Shown: positions 1 through 8,722, counted from the first letter of the stretch. The stretch is 48,643 bases of DNA from Nostoc linckia FACHB-104 (GCF_014696615.1 NZ_JACJQJ010000062.1:1-48643); one strand, 5' to 3'. Program-made: numbers and translations. Notes: generated by a model from the letters alone, not told the origin.

Positions 1-110
1 ATTCAATCATTTAATTGCGGCAATGAATCAATTTAAACCCTGTTATGCTTCTGGATGATTTAGCTTTTTTACTATTTGCTTACTCCGGAGAGTGACAGAA
101 GAGGGATATC
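1..110. other. Left edge, no gene seen
   Basis: This AT-rich stretch lies downstream of the J-domain gene, which reads leftwards and stops at 111. I see no coding sequence, convincing hairpin or RNA gene. An open frame on the plus strand from 92 only mirrors the J-domain gene. Confidence 0.4.
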
Positions 111-746
111 TTAAAAAATCTGATCTAAGCGCTGGAAATCGCGTTGCACCTCATTCCACAAAGCTTTATTGTTGGGGTCAGTTTTTAAAGCTTTTTTCAG
201 ATAAATTCTGGCCTTTAACACCTGGTGTTGATCGATTAGCACTCTTCCCCAAAGTTGATAAGCTATCGCTTGCCACTGGCGAACTTCTGCATCGTCTGGT
301 AAACGATCTGCCAAAGCTTCTGCAAGTGCGATCGCTTGAGGAAATCTTTTTTCTTTTAAAAAGCGCTGCAACTGCTCATAAGTTTTCCATTTGAGTCGCT
401 GTTCTATGGCAGTGACACTAGGTGGCTTTGGTGCAGTTGACGGCTTTGGTGTTCTTACCGAAGTTGCTGGTACCTTCTCTGTTTGCTGAGAAGTTGCCTT
501 TGTTGCCTCACCCGCAGTTACTGGCGGCTGACGCAAATATTCGCCAGCTGTATCCTCTGGTATTACTACCGTCAACAGGAATTTGTAAGCCTCAGTTAAG
601 GCAATAAACTTTTCTTTAGCTTGGTTGTCATCTGGGTTGATATCGGGATGATATTGCTGCGCCAATCGTCTGTAAGACGTTTTGATGTCGGCAAAAGAGG
701 CTCCCGATCTTAAACCCAATACACGGTAGCAATCTCCAAGATCCAT
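111..746 (-). CDS. J-domain (DnaJ-like) protein with C-terminal helical repeats
   Basis: This is a 211-residue co-chaperone candidate. Residues about 4-60 form a J domain: a helix II with YRRLAQQYHPD carries the HPD tripeptide that stimulates Hsp70 ATPase activity in this family, followed by NPDDNQAKEKF and a third helix. Residues 65-115 are a low-complexity Thr/Pro/Lys linker. Residues 118-211 are helical and look like tetratricopeptide-type repeats (FPQAIALAEALADRLPDD, then LKARIYLKKALKTDPNN). No zinc-finger or DnaJ C-terminal substrate domain is present, so it is a specialised J protein, not DnaJ itself. It follows clpP on the same strand after a 249-base gap filled with repeats, so co-transcription is uncertain. 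The client is unknown. Confidence 0.85.
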   Translation of the reverse strand: MDLGDCYRVLGLRSGASFADIKTSYRRLAQQYHPDINPDDNQAKEKFIALTEAYKFLLTVVIPEDTAGEYLRQPPVTAGEATKATSQQTEKVPATSVRTPKPSTAPKPPSVTAIEQRLKWKTYEQLQRFLKEKRFPQAIALAEALADRLPDDAEVRQWQAIAYQLWGRVLIDQHQVLKARIYLKKALKTDPNNKALWNEVQRDFQRLDQIF

Positions 747-856
747 CTTGAGCTATGAGCTAGCGAATATTCAGCTTAAAGCAAAAAGCTTTAAGTTGAG
801 TTTTTAATAATAAAAAGTAATTTTCTAAGTGTAAGTTCAGTTTTAACAATTTGTCT

Positions 857-995
857 TGGGCATTGGGTATGGGGCATGGGGCATGGGGCATTGGGGATTT
901 GGTAATGGGTAAGTGGGTAGCAATACATTTTTCCTTGTCCCCCTATTCCCCTCCGCTTCCTCTGCTCCCTCTGCTTCCTCTGCCCCCTACCTCTA
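857..995. repeat. Composite low-complexity repeat: GGGCATT-type heptamers then CTCTGCT-type tract
   Basis: From about 857 to 912 the plus strand repeats variants of GGGCATT/GGGGCAT. From about 936 to 995 it switches to pyrimidine-rich units such as CTTCCTCTGCTCCCTCTG. Short tandemly repeated heptamers of this kind are well known in Nostoc and Anabaena genomes. The same two-part arrangement, in the same orientation, recurs at 42879-42957. Open frames crossing it are strongly biased (Arg/Gly/Gln or Pro/Leu/Ser) and not credible genes. Confidence 0.8.
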
Positions 996-1589
996 TTACG
1001 GACGTTCTTCAATCACACGATCAATTAAACCGTATTCTTTCGCTTCTGCGGCAGACATGAAAAAGTCACGATCCATGTCTTTTTCAATTTTGGCTAGAGT
1101 CTGACCTGTGTTGTTGGCATAAATCTGATTGAGCTGGTTACGAATCCGTAGAATCTCTCTAGCTTCAATTTCGATATCGGTTGCTTGTCCACGGGTACCA
1201 CCAGAAGGTTGGTGAATCATAATCCGTGAATGAGGCAATGCCATGCGTTTGCCTTTGGTGCCAGCTGCCAATAGGAAAGAACCCATAGAAGCGGCTAAAC
1301 CAACGCAAATTGTTACCACATCTGATTTGATGTGTTGCATGGTATCATATATCGCCAAGCCTGAGGTGACCATACCACCAGGGGAGTTGATGTACAAATA
1401 AATATCCTTACCTGGATCTTCGGAATCCAGATATAGCATAACGGCAATAATTTGGTTGGCTATTTCGTCATCAATGTCACGCCCCAAGAAAATAATTCTT
1501 TCCCGGTACAGGCGATCATAGATACTGATCCAATCTGTAAACTGCCCACCGGGCATCCGGTAAGGAACTTTAGGAACACCTATAGGCAT
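996..1589 (-). CDS. clpP: ATP-dependent Clp protease proteolytic subunit ClpP (catalytically complete, ClpP3 type)
   Basis: This is a 197-residue serine peptidase subunit of the Clp protease, which degrades unfolded or tagged proteins in the cytoplasm when docked to a ClpC/ClpX ATPase ring. The triad is intact: the nucleophile Ser in GLAASMGSF, the His in [10 protein letters not shown] and the Asp in [20 protein letters not shown] supplies the oxyanion-hole glycines. A good ribosome site (AGGGAG) lies about eight bases before the ATG. It lies 162 bases downstream of clpR on the same strand. In Synechococcus the equivalent neighbours ClpR and ClpP3 form a mixed ring core, and the pairing here suggests the same. 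It ends at the edge of a tandem-repeat block. Confidence 0.95.
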   Translation of the reverse strand: MPIGVPKVPYRMPGGQFTDWISIYDRLYRERIIFLGRDIDDEIANQIIAVMLYLDSEDPGKDIYLYINSPGGMVTSGLAIYDTMQHIKSDVVTICVGLAASMGSFLLAAGTKGKRMALPHSRIMIHQPSGGTRGQATDIEIEAREILRIRNQLNQIYANNTGQTLAKIEKDMDRDFFMSAAEAKEYGLIDRVIEERP

Positions 1590-1751
1590 TTTCGCTACTC
1601 CCTAAGTAATTAGATGAAAATTAGTGCTGAGTCCTGATTTTTGAGTGCTGAGTCAAGAATTAAAACTAAAAAGTCAGAGATGTAGAGTTAAAAGTGAATT
1701 AATAACTCAATATTTATATCTCAGCATTCAATTCTCGGCACTCGGTACTCA
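1590..1751. repeat. clpR-clpP spacer with GTGCTGAGT-type repeats
   Basis: The spacer contains two copies of a GTGCTGAGT(C) unit (about 1622-1655). Near 1722-1750 there are opposite-strand relatives (TCAGCATTCAATTCTCGGCACTC). The same unit builds the hairpin after tRNA-Leu at 44777-44824. It is dispersed intergenic repeat material of the type common in Nostoc genomes. No promoter can be assigned with confidence. Confidence 0.5.
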
Positions 1752-2414
1752 TTAAAGGACGCTAGCAGGCAGAGGTGGATTTGCCAGTTCTTCTTTTTCA
1801 AATACTCGGTCAATCAACCCATATTCCTTGGCTTGATAGGGAGTCATGTAGAAGAGGCGATCCATATCTTTAGTAATTTTTTCTGGGGCTTGCCCGGTGG
1901 TGCGATGTAAGATATCAACCATTGATGCCTTGTTTACCAAAACTTCCTTCGCCCGAATTTGAATATCCGTTGCTTGACCTTGGGCGTAGCTCTTGGGCTG
2001 ATGCAGGATAATATTGGCGTTGGGTAAACTAGCGCGGCATCCTTTAGTACCGGCACCGAGTAGCATCGCTGCCATACCCATTGCGGAACCGATGCAAATA
2101 GTATGGATGGGTGGCTTGATGTATTTCATGGTGTCATAGATGGCAAAGGCTTCGGTTTCAAAGCCAATAGGATCGCCACTATAACCGGATGTGCCGGTGG
2201 AGTTGATATAAATTTTAATCGGCTTCTCTGGATCGTCGGACTGTAAATAAAGGAGTTGAGCGACGATCAATTCCGTGACAGCTGGCACCAGTGGCATCCC
2301 AAGATAGACAATTCGCTCCTTTAATAAGAGAGAAGGTAAATCTGGCGGCGGTGTCCGGTAAGAGTTATCGCCGTAATAGGGGGCTTGAACAGCCTTGATG
2401 GGGGAAATGTCCAT
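1752..2414 (-). CDS. clpR: ClpR, Clp protease subunit lacking the catalytic serine
   Basis: This 220-residue ClpP paralogue has a degenerate active site. Aligning CIGSAMGMAAMLLGAG with the [14 protein letters not shown] of the neighbouring ClpP puts glycine where the nucleophilic serine should be. The His region (IILHQPKSYAQG) and the late Asp region (TKDMDRLFYMT) remain. An insertion relative to ClpP (NSTGTSGYSGDPIG) replaces the usual NSPGG stretch. These are hallmarks of cyanobacterial and plastid ClpR, a structural partner of catalytic ClpP3 in the mixed Clp core. It is the first gene of a probable clpR-clpP transcription unit. The 361-base region upstream separates it from the divergent VWA genes. 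Confidence 0.93.
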   Translation of the reverse strand: MDISPIKAVQAPYYGDNSYRTPPPDLPSLLLKERIVYLGMPLVPAVTELIVAQLLYLQSDDPEKPIKIYINSTGTSGYSGDPIGFETEAFAIYDTMKYIKPPIHTICIGSAMGMAAMLLGAGTKGCRASLPNANIILHQPKSYAQGQATDIQIRAKEVLVNKASMVDILHRTTGQAPEKITKDMDRLFYMTPYQAKEYGLIDRVFEKEELANPPLPASVL

Positions 2415-2775
2415 AGCAACTGAGCGCCTGAAATTATGCCGTTAACTGTAATACATACTAGCGCGATGCTAGCTATCTTCAAGGTGTGGATTTCTGGCTA
2501 ATGGCTCAGGGGGCTGAGCATCTGCCATTCCTTAGCTTCTAAGATATTCTGAATATAAGCTACTGCGATTTTAAGTTGCATATTTTTTCGTTAAGGTTGT
2601 CAAAAGTTAAGGGTGAAGAAACTTTGGACTTTGGACAGACGCTATTAATCGCGTCTCTCTGACTTTTGACGTTTCAAAACGTTACAGCTTATAAATCTAT
2701 TTGCTTTCCGTAGCGCTAATGTTACGCTTTGAAGTTATTTATAAATATCTGTATCCTAGCTAGGAACATTGAGTT
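2415..2775. other. Divergent intergenic region between clpR and the VWA genes, with a palindrome
   Basis: This region must hold the promoters for clpR (leftward) and the VWA pair (rightward), but I cannot place -10 boxes with confidence. Around 2638-2659 there is a palindromic element, GACGCTATTAATCGCGTCTC, related to the better copy at 10470-10489. Near 2595-2680 there are several copies of a CTTTTGAC/ACTTTGGAC motif. No small ORF stands out. Confidence 0.45.
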
Positions 2776-4032
2776 ATGAAAGTTAACTTACAGCCTGCCC
2801 TGAATGATAGTAATTTAGATGCAAATCAACCTAACAGTCAGCGTCAGTTAGCCATTTCCATTTCAGCGATCGCAGAAGTTGTGGATCGCAATGTGCCGCT
2901 AAATTTATGTTTAATTCTCGATCATAGTGGGTCGATGAATGGGCGACCTTTAGAAACTGTCAAGCAAGCAGCAACCCGTTTGGTTGATAGACTTAAACCA
3001 GGCGATCGCCTGACGGTTGTGGTTTTCGATCACCGGGCTAAAGTCCTGATCCCCAATCAAGTTATTGAAGATCCAGAATATATTAAAAGACAAATTAACC
3101 GCCTAACTGCTGATGGTGGGACAGCCATTGATGAAGGGTTGCGTTTGGGCATTGAGGAGTTAGCCAAAGGCAAAAAAGATACTGTCTCTCAAGTATTTTT
3201 GTTAACTGATGGTGAGAATGAACATGGCAATAATGATCGCTGTTTAAAATTTGCCCAATTAGCAGCTAATTATAGTTTGACGCTAAATACCTTGGGTTTT
3301 GGTGATAACTGGAATCAGGATGTTTTAGAAAAAATTGCCGATGCTGGTTTAGGTACCCTTTCTTACATTCAAAAACCAGATCAGGTAGTGGATGAGTTCA
3401 GCCGCCTGTTCAGCCGCATTCAAACAATTGGTTTGACTAATGCCTATTTGCTATTCTCCCTCATGCCAAATATCCGGCTAGCAGAACTTAAACCAATAGC
3501 CCAAGTGTCTCCAGATACAATTGAGTTACCCCTCCAACAAGAAGCCGATGGCCGATTTGCAGTGCGCTTGGGCGACTTGATGAAGGATGCAGAGCGAGTA
3601 ATTTTAGCTAATATTTATTTGGGACAATTACCCGAAGGTAAACAAGCGATCGCCAATTTACAAGTCCGCTACGACGATCCAGCTAATAACCAAGTGGGTT
3701 TATTCACACCCAACATCCCAGTTTATGCAAATATAACTAGAGTTTACCAACCTGCTGCTAATCCTGAAGTGCAACAGTCTATCTTGGCATTAGCGAAGTA
3801 TCGCCAAACTCAGTTAGCAGAGGCGAAATTACAACAAGGCGATCGCGCTGGTGCAGCCACTATGCTACAAACTGCAGCGAAAACTGCTTTGCAGATGGGA
3901 GATACAGGTGCAGCCACAGTGTTGCAAACTTCCGCCACAAGATTGCAGGCTGGCGAAGAATTATCCGAAAGCGATCGCAAGAAAACCAGAATTGTTTCCA
4001 AAACAGTGTTGCAAGATACACCACGCCCATGA
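2776..4032 (+). CDS. VWA (von Willebrand A) domain protein, copy 1
   Basis: This is a 418-residue protein of unknown role with an N-terminal VWA fold. Residues 41-53 (PLNLCLILDHSGS) include the metal-ion-dependent adhesion motif DxSxS (Asp49, Ser51, Ser53). A conserved Thr follows in DGGTAIDEG and an acidic patch in LLTDGENEHG, as expected for divalent-metal-mediated binding of a partner protein. There is no signal peptide, so it probably acts in the cytoplasm. The C-terminal third contains a helical stretch beginning LALAKYRQTQLAEAKLQQGD, rich in Ala and Gln. The next gene is a close paralogue that overlaps its stop codon by four bases (ATGA), so the two are almost certainly co-translated. 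The binding partner cannot be told from the context. Confidence 0.85.
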   Translation: MKVNLQPALNDSNLDANQPNSQRQLAISISAIAEVVDRNVPLNLCLILDHSGSMNGRPLETVKQAATRLVDRLKPGDRLTVVVFDHRAKVLIPNQVIEDPEYIKRQINRLTADGGTAIDEGLRLGIEELAKGKKDTVSQVFLLTDGENEHGNNDRCLKFAQLAANYSLTLNTLGFGDNWNQDVLEKIADAGLGTLSYIQKPDQVVDEFSRLFSRIQTIGLTNAYLLFSLMPNIRLAELKPIAQVSPDTIELPLQQEADGRFAVRLGDLMKDAERVILANIYLGQLPEGKQAIANLQVRYDDPANNQVGLFTPNIPVYANITRVYQPAANPEVQQSILALAKYRQTQLAEAKLQQGDRAGAATMLQTAAKTALQMGDTGAATVLQTSATRLQAGEELSESDRKKTRIVSKTVLQDTPRP

Positions 4033-5309
4033 AAGTAAAATTACTGTCGGCGCTAAGCGATACTAATGTTGATGTGGCTCAATCAAGTAGCCAGCGTCAA
4101 CTAGGAATTGCGATTTCTGCCATTGCGGGGGAATTTGACCGATATCTTCCCCTGAATTTATGCTTGATTCTCGATAAAAGTGGTTCCATGCATGGGAAAC
4201 CCATCAACACCGTAATTCAAGCAGTTGAGGGATTAGTCGATCAACTCAAACCAGGCGATCGCATTTCGGTAGTCGCCTTTGCTGGTGCAGCTGAAGTGAT
4301 TGTACCTAACCAGGAAGTCCAAGACCTAGACAGCATCAAAAAACTTATTAAAAGCAAGCTTAACGCTAGCGGTGGGACGGTAATCGCTGAGGGTTTAGCC
4401 CTGGGAATTACAGAACTGATGAAAGGAACCAAAGGAACTGTTTCTCAGGCGTTTTTACTTACAGATGGACAGGGTGAAAGTAGCTTGCGAATTTGGAAAT
4501 GGGAGTTAGGCCCCGATGACAATAAACGTTGTTTGGAACTAGCGCACAAGGCGACTAAGTTCAACCTGACTCTCAATACTTTAGGATTTGGGACTAATTG
4601 GAACCAAGATTTACTGGAAAAAATTGCCGATGCGGGTGGTGGAACTTTAGCTTATATTGAGCATCCAGAACAAGCAGTTGATGAATTTAGCCGTTTATTT
4701 AGACGTATTCAGTCTGTAGGGTTAACTAACGCCTACTTGCTATTGTCCTTAATGCCAAATGTGCGGCTAGCAGAACTCAAACCCATTGCCCAAGTTGCCC
4801 CAGATACAATTGAATTACCAGTGCAACAAGAAGCCGATGGACGCTTGGCGGTGCGTTTGGGAGACTTAATGCAAGATGTGGAACGGCTAGTTTTAGCCAA
4901 TATTTATCTTGGTCAATTACCAGAAGGTAGACAAGAAATCGGGCAAATTCAAATCCGCTACGACGATCCCGCCGTAGATAAACAAGGCTTACTTTCTGCG
5001 AGCGCACCTGTGTATGCAGATGTGGTGCGAGTTTACCAACCAACTGTTAATCCCCAGGTACAACAGTCAATTTTGACATTAGCCAAATATCGCCAAACTC
5101 AGTTAGCAGAAGCGAAATTAGAACAAGGCGATCGCGTTGGTGCAGCGACAATGCTGCAAACAGCAGCCAAAACCGCCCTGCAAATAGGAGATACAGGTGC
5201 AGCCACAGTATTACAAACTTCTGCCACTCGCCTACAAGCTGGGGAAGAACTTTCGGAAGGCGATCGTAAGAAAACTAGAATTGTCTCAAAGACAGTCTTA
5301 CAAGAATAA
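4029..5309 (+). CDS. VWA domain protein, copy 2 (tandem paralogue)
   Basis: This 426-residue protein parallels the preceding gene along its whole length: MKVKLLSALSDTNVD against MKVNLQPALNDSNLD at the start, and near-identical tails ending RIVSKTVLQ. The MIDAS motif is intact (Asp49, Ser51, Ser53 in LILDKSGSMHG). It carries an eight-residue insertion after LLTDGQG (around SSLRIWKWELG) that copy 1 lacks, next to the metal-site loop, so the partners may differ. Its ATG overlaps the TGA of copy 1, which implies translational coupling. The two arose by tandem duplication and may form a heteromer; that is inference. Function unknown. Confidence 0.85.
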   Translation: MKVKLLSALSDTNVDVAQSSSQRQLGIAISAIAGEFDRYLPLNLCLILDKSGSMHGKPINTVIQAVEGLVDQLKPGDRISVVAFAGAAEVIVPNQEVQDLDSIKKLIKSKLNASGGTVIAEGLALGITELMKGTKGTVSQAFLLTDGQGESSLRIWKWELGPDDNKRCLELAHKATKFNLTLNTLGFGTNWNQDLLEKIADAGGGTLAYIEHPEQAVDEFSRLFRRIQSVGLTNAYLLLSLMPNVRLAELKPIAQVAPDTIELPVQQEADGRLAVRLGDLMQDVERLVLANIYLGQLPEGRQEIGQIQIRYDDPAVDKQGLLSASAPVYADVVRVYQPTVNPQVQQSILTLAKYRQTQLAEAKLEQGDRVGAATMLQTAAKTALQIGDTGAATVLQTSATRLQAGEELSEGDRKKTRIVSKTVLQE

Positions 5310-5344
5310 TTGCTCAGGTGAGTATAATTTGTAATTCATAATTT

Positions 5345-5731
5345 ATGAAAATAAATGACATTCATCACATCGCCATCATTTGTTCTGACTACGAACGCTC
5401 AAAAAAATTTTATGTAGAAGCGTTAGGCTTTGCGATTATTGAAGAAACTTTTCGCGCGCACCGCAATTCTTATAAATTAGATTTACGCGTTGGCGATCAC
5501 AGCCAAATTGAATTATTTTCTTTTCCCAATCCTCCTCAAAGACCTAGTACTCCCGAAGCTTGCGGTTTAAGACATTTAGCATTTGCAGTTGATGATATTG
5601 AGCAAACTGTGATTGATTTACAATCGCAAGGTATAGAAGTCGAGAATATTAGAATTGATGAAATTACAGGAAAGAAATTTACTTTCTTTAAAGACCCGGA
5701 TAATTTACCACTAGAAATTTATGAGATCTAG
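5345..5731 (+). CDS. VOC-superfamily (glyoxalase-fold) protein, YaeR/GloA2-like
   Basis: This is a single-domain vicinal-oxygen-chelate protein of 128 residues, the usual length for the family. The two beta-alpha-beta-beta-beta modules supply likely metal ligands His8 (IHHIAI), Glu56 (QIELFSF), His77 (LRHLAF) and Glu124 (LEIYEI). This is the pattern of glyoxalase-I-like enzymes and of the YaeR/SMU1112c group. Whether it is a lactoylglutathione lyase or another lyase or hydrolase cannot be decided from the sequence. It lies 35 bases after the VWA pair on the same strand but shows no functional link to it. The spacer contains a TAATTTGTAATTCATAATT repeat motif. Confidence 0.85.
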   Translation: MKINDIHHIAIICSDYERSKKFYVEALGFAIIEETFRAHRNSYKLDLRVGDHSQIELFSFPNPPQRPSTPEACGLRHLAFAVDDIEQTVIDLQSQGIEVENIRIDEITGKKFTFFKDPDNLPLEIYEI

Positions 5732-5782
5732 CGTGTAATTTCTCAATGCAATAAAAGCTACACTACTTGGTAAAATTGCAAT

Positions 5783-6052
5783 ATGTTTGACAACATTTGC
5801 AAGTTTCTCGCGGAAAATTTCTCCACCGACTTTGCCACATGGTTGTTAGGAGAACCGATAACTTTCACTGAACTTAGTCCTCAAGAATTATCCCTCGAAC
5901 CTATTAGAGCTGATGCTCTAATTTTGCTCCAGTCTGCACAACAGGTATTGCATCTAGAATTCCAAACCCAAGTTGATGCGGAAATTCCTTTTCGGATGCT
6001 AGATTATCGGGTTAGAGTCTATCGCCGCTTCCCAAAAAAAAGCAATAAATAA
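5783..6052 (+). pseudogene. Truncated Rpn/PD-(D/E)XK-like transposase-associated nuclease remnant
   Basis: These 89 residues resemble the N-terminus of a cyanobacterial family of Rpn-type (recombination-promoting nuclease) or DUF4351-type proteins: MFDNICKFLAENFSTDFA at the start, then RADALILL and LHLEFQTQVD, which hold the Asp and Glu-x-Gln of a PD-(D/E)XK nuclease core, then RMLDYRVRVYRRFP. Family members normally run to well over 200 residues. Here the frame breaks after an eight-A run (6033-6040) and ends exactly where a perfect hairpin begins. No continuation exists before the convergent PIN-TRAM gene. I read it as a decayed remnant; a short functional protein is less likely. Confidence 0.6.
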
Positions 6053-6076
6053 TCGGTGCAGTTAACCTGCACCGAT
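6052..6076 (-). terminator. Perfect hairpin, probable terminator of the PIN-TRAM gene
   Basis: ATCGGTGCAG (6052-6061) pairs perfectly with CTGCACCGAT (6067-6076) around a five-base loop. Read on the minus strand, the stem is followed by TATTTATTGC and a run of eight T, giving a plausible intrinsic terminator for the gene ending at 6110. Read on the plus strand, no T-run follows. Confidence 0.65.
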
Positions 6077-6109
6077 CGCAAATTCAGATGGATTAAACAT
6101 TCTATTGTC

Positions 6110-7207
6110 TTATGCCAATGCTGAAGCCTGTGGTTTAGCAAAAATCATGCGTCCTGCTGTAGTTTGTAACGCACTAGTGACGACTACTCGCAGTTCACCG
6201 CCTACATAACCACTACCTTCCTCAACGACAACCATTGTGCCATCGTCTAGGTAGCCGATTCCCTGACTGGGTTCTTTACCTTCTTTGAGAATTTTCAAAT
6301 CGAGGTTATCGCCAGGTAAATAGGTGGGACGGACAGCGTTAACTAAATCATTGACATTTAATACTGGCACTTTCTGGACGCTAGCAACTTTTGATAAGTT
6401 GTAGTCGTTAGTCAGCAATGTACCATTGATGTCTTGAGCGAATCTGACTAACTTCGCATCGACTGTGGGAATATCTTCGTAATCAGAAGGATTAATCAGG
6501 ATGCGTTCTGGATAGGCTTCTTTAATGCGGTTGAGAATTTCTAATCCTCTTCTTCCCCTTACCCGTTTTTGGTCTTTACTCGCATCAGCTACTTGTTGCA
6601 ATTCTTGCAAGACAAACTGCGGTACGATAATTTGCCCTTCTAGAAAGCCAGTTTCTAAAAGTGCTTCAATCCGACCATCAATAATACAGCTTGTATCTAA
6701 AACTTTAGTATTAGCAGGTTTAAGAGTACCTTCTGCTACCATCGTTTCTACGGTGTTCGGATTAATAAACCGCAATAAGCCGCGTCCGTGGGTATCTGCC
6801 AAATTCATACCAGTGACAGACAAGATAATACTGCCAACCACTGCTACTAAAGGCTTGATAAAACTAAAATCTGGGGGAATGGGTAATAAAAATAACGGTG
6901 CAAGCATGAGGTTGGCTAACAATAACCCAATCACCAAACCAATGGCACGCGTTAAAATTACTTCTAGAGGCATTTCTCGCACTTGTGCTTCTAGGCGGCG
7001 ATATGTAGTTTGGAAACTTAGCCCAATCGCACCACCAATGATTGCAGCAAAGACGGCAACAACTAAGCGCAAGGCTTCTAAATTTGTGACGTTGTCTAGC
7101 GAACCATTGGGTAGTAGTTCGATGCTATAGAACCCTATTCCCGATGCTGCTAGGATGAATGAGAGAATAATAATTGCATCAAGCATGGTTTTGTGGTTTT
7201 CCTGCAA
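6110..7207 (-). CDS. PIN and TRAM domain membrane protein (YacL-like)
   Basis: This 365-residue protein has four hydrophobic helices in the first 150 residues (around 9-30, 44-66, 85-110 and 120-140). A PIN nuclease-fold domain follows: VLDTSCIIDGRIEALLE with the first acidic residue, then DAKLVRFAQDINGTLLTNDYNLSK. A C-terminal TRAM-type segment follows (about 295-360, GKEPSQGIGYLDDGTMVVVEEG). This is the architecture of the Bacillus YacL family found across cyanobacteria, whose cellular role is not well settled; RNA cleavage or RNA binding at the membrane is the family-based expectation. It is a single gene between convergent and divergent neighbours with a hairpin at its 3' side. Confidence 0.9.
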   Translation of the reverse strand: MQENHKTMLDAIIILSFILAASGIGFYSIELLPNGSLDNVTNLEALRLVVAVFAAIIGGAIGLSFQTTYRRLEAQVREMPLEVILTRAIGLVIGLLLANLMLAPLFLLPIPPDFSFIKPLVAVVGSIILSVTGMNLADTHGRGLLRFINPNTVETMVAEGTLKPANTKVLDTSCIIDGRIEALLETGFLEGQIIVPQFVLQELQQVADASKDQKRVRGRRGLEILNRIKEAYPERILINPSDYEDIPTVDAKLVRFAQDINGTLLTNDYNLSKVASVQKVPVLNVNDLVNAVRPTYLPGDNLDLKILKEGKEPSQGIGYLDDGTMVVVEEGSGYVGGELRVVVTSALQTTAGRMIFAKPQASALA

Positions 7208-7436
7208 CTGTATTAACCGAAAAAGTTTAAGTATTTTTTATTTCATAGGCAAATAGCTTTAGAAATGTTTACTTAACTCTAGGGGTTTAAGCAGGTAATA
7301 TCTGCAAATATTATAACCAAATAGTTTTAGCTTCATATTTTTAATTGTTTTGTTGTAAAACGATAATACTTGTAAATAAACTACTAATTTTTATCGTTTG
7401 TAATTCTCAGTATGATGAATTTTATTGTTTCTTACA

Positions 7437-8621
7437 ATGCCTCAAAAAGTTAATTTTTATAGCACTCCCACTTCCGCTTATGTGCATATTCCATTTTGCA
7501 GACGGCGGTGCTTTTATTGCGATTTTCCGATATCTGTTGTGGGCGATCGCTTGCGGGGGGAAACATCAGGTACGATTTCCCAATATGTGGAAGTGCTAAC
7601 TCAAGAAATTGCTACCGCACCGACATTCGGTCAACCTTTAAAGACAATTTTTTTCGGTGGTGGAACTCCTTCGCTGCTATCCATAGAGCAATTACAGCAG
7701 ATATTAACAGCTTTAGAGCAGCATTTTGGTATTTTACCTGGGGCAGAAATTTCTATGGAAATGGACCCAGGAACATTTGATTTAGCACATATAGCAGGGT
7801 ACCGCAGTCTGGGGGTGAATCGGGTTAGTCTAGGTATACAAGCGTTTCAAGAAGAGTTGTTAAAACTTGCTGGGCGATCGCACTCAATTGCAGATATTTT
7901 TGCAGCTGTGGAATTAGTCCGCAAAGTCGAGATTCCCGAATTTAGTTTAGACTTAATTTCTGGTTTACCGCATCAGTCTTTAGAGCGTTGGCAGGATTCC
8001 CTAGCGAAAGCCGTGGCGATCGCACCCACTCATATCTCAATTTATGACCTTACCATAGAGCCAGGTACGGCCTTTGGTCGATACTATGAACCTGGCGCTA
8101 ATCCTTTACCCACAGATGAAACCACAGTCAAAATGTACCAAATGGCACAGCAAGTTTTGACTGATGCAGGTTATGAACATTATGAAATTTCCAATTATGC
8201 TCAGCCTAGCCATCAATGTCAGCATAATCGGGTTTATTGGGAAAATCGTCCTTATTATGGTTTTGGTATGGGTGCAGCTAGCTATATTGAAGGGAAGCGT
8301 TTCACGCGTCCGCGTAAAACCAAAGAGTATTACGCATGGGTAAAAGCTGGTTGTGTAGTTGATTGTGAAATCACACCACCAAATGAAGTGTTATTAGAAA
8401 CCTTAATGTTAGGATTGCGCCTGGCTGAAGGTGTGAGTTTAGCAGCTTTAGCGGCGGATTTTGGAGAAGATAAACTAGAAGAACTTCAGAAATTTTTCAA
8501 GCCGTATTTTGCAAAAGGCTGGGTAGAGGTTATAAATGGAAGATTTTGCCTAACTGATCCCCAAGGATTTTTATTTTCTAATGTAGTTTTAGCAGATTTA
8601 TTTTCTAAATTTAGTGAATAA
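7437..8621 (+). CDS. hemW: HemW-like radical SAM protein (coproporphyrinogen III oxidase-like)
   Basis: The protein has 394 residues from the ATG at 7437; a TTG four codons upstream is also in frame, but the ATG gives the usual HemW N-terminus. The radical-SAM cluster motif CxxxCxxC appears in YVHIPFCRRRCFYCDF. FFGGGTPSLLS and SMEMDPGTFD are typical of the HemN/HemW family, and VNRVSLGIQAFQ matches the family's central strand. Family knowledge: many annotated anaerobic coproporphyrinogen oxidases of this group are heme chaperones (HemW), not oxidases, and I favour that because the N-terminus lacks the longer HemN extension. The C-terminal domain (from about residue 300) contains ETLMLGLRLAEGV. 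Stand-alone gene. Confidence 0.88.
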   Translation: MPQKVNFYSTPTSAYVHIPFCRRRCFYCDFPISVVGDRLRGETSGTISQYVEVLTQEIATAPTFGQPLKTIFFGGGTPSLLSIEQLQQILTALEQHFGILPGAEISMEMDPGTFDLAHIAGYRSLGVNRVSLGIQAFQEELLKLAGRSHSIADIFAAVELVRKVEIPEFSLDLISGLPHQSLERWQDSLAKAVAIAPTHISIYDLTIEPGTAFGRYYEPGANPLPTDETTVKMYQMAQQVLTDAGYEHYEISNYAQPSHQCQHNRVYWENRPYYGFGMGAASYIEGKRFTRPRKTKEYYAWVKAGCVVDCEITPPNEVLLETLMLGLRLAEGVSLAALAADFGEDKLEELQKFFKPYFAKGWVEVINGRFCLTDPQGFLFSNVVLADLFSKFSE

Positions 8622-8644
8622 GCATTTAAGCTACATGATGCTTA
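8619..8644. repeat. Inverted repeat in front of the toxin-antitoxin operon
   Basis: TAAGCAT (8619-8625) and ATGCTTA (8638-8644) form a perfect seven-base inverted repeat that starts at the hemW stop codon and ends 78 bases before parD. ParD-type antitoxins usually repress their own promoter by binding palindromes, so this is a candidate operator. It could equally be a weak 3' hairpin of hemW. Confidence 0.35.
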
Positions 8645-8722
8645 AAAAATTCAGTGATTGAATTAAATTGGATAGAACAAACTGAAATAATCCAGTTATC
8701 TTGAGCTAGAGGTATTAAATTT

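Noticed and set aside
857-995. Regular short repeats that could suggest a CRISPR array
   Set aside because: Units are contiguous heptamers without unique spacers; this is a tandem repeat of the Nostoc STRR type.
791-1060. Arg/Gly/Gln-rich or Pro/Leu-rich frames across the repeat block
   Set aside because: They are translations of heptamer repeats; no ribosome site or domain.
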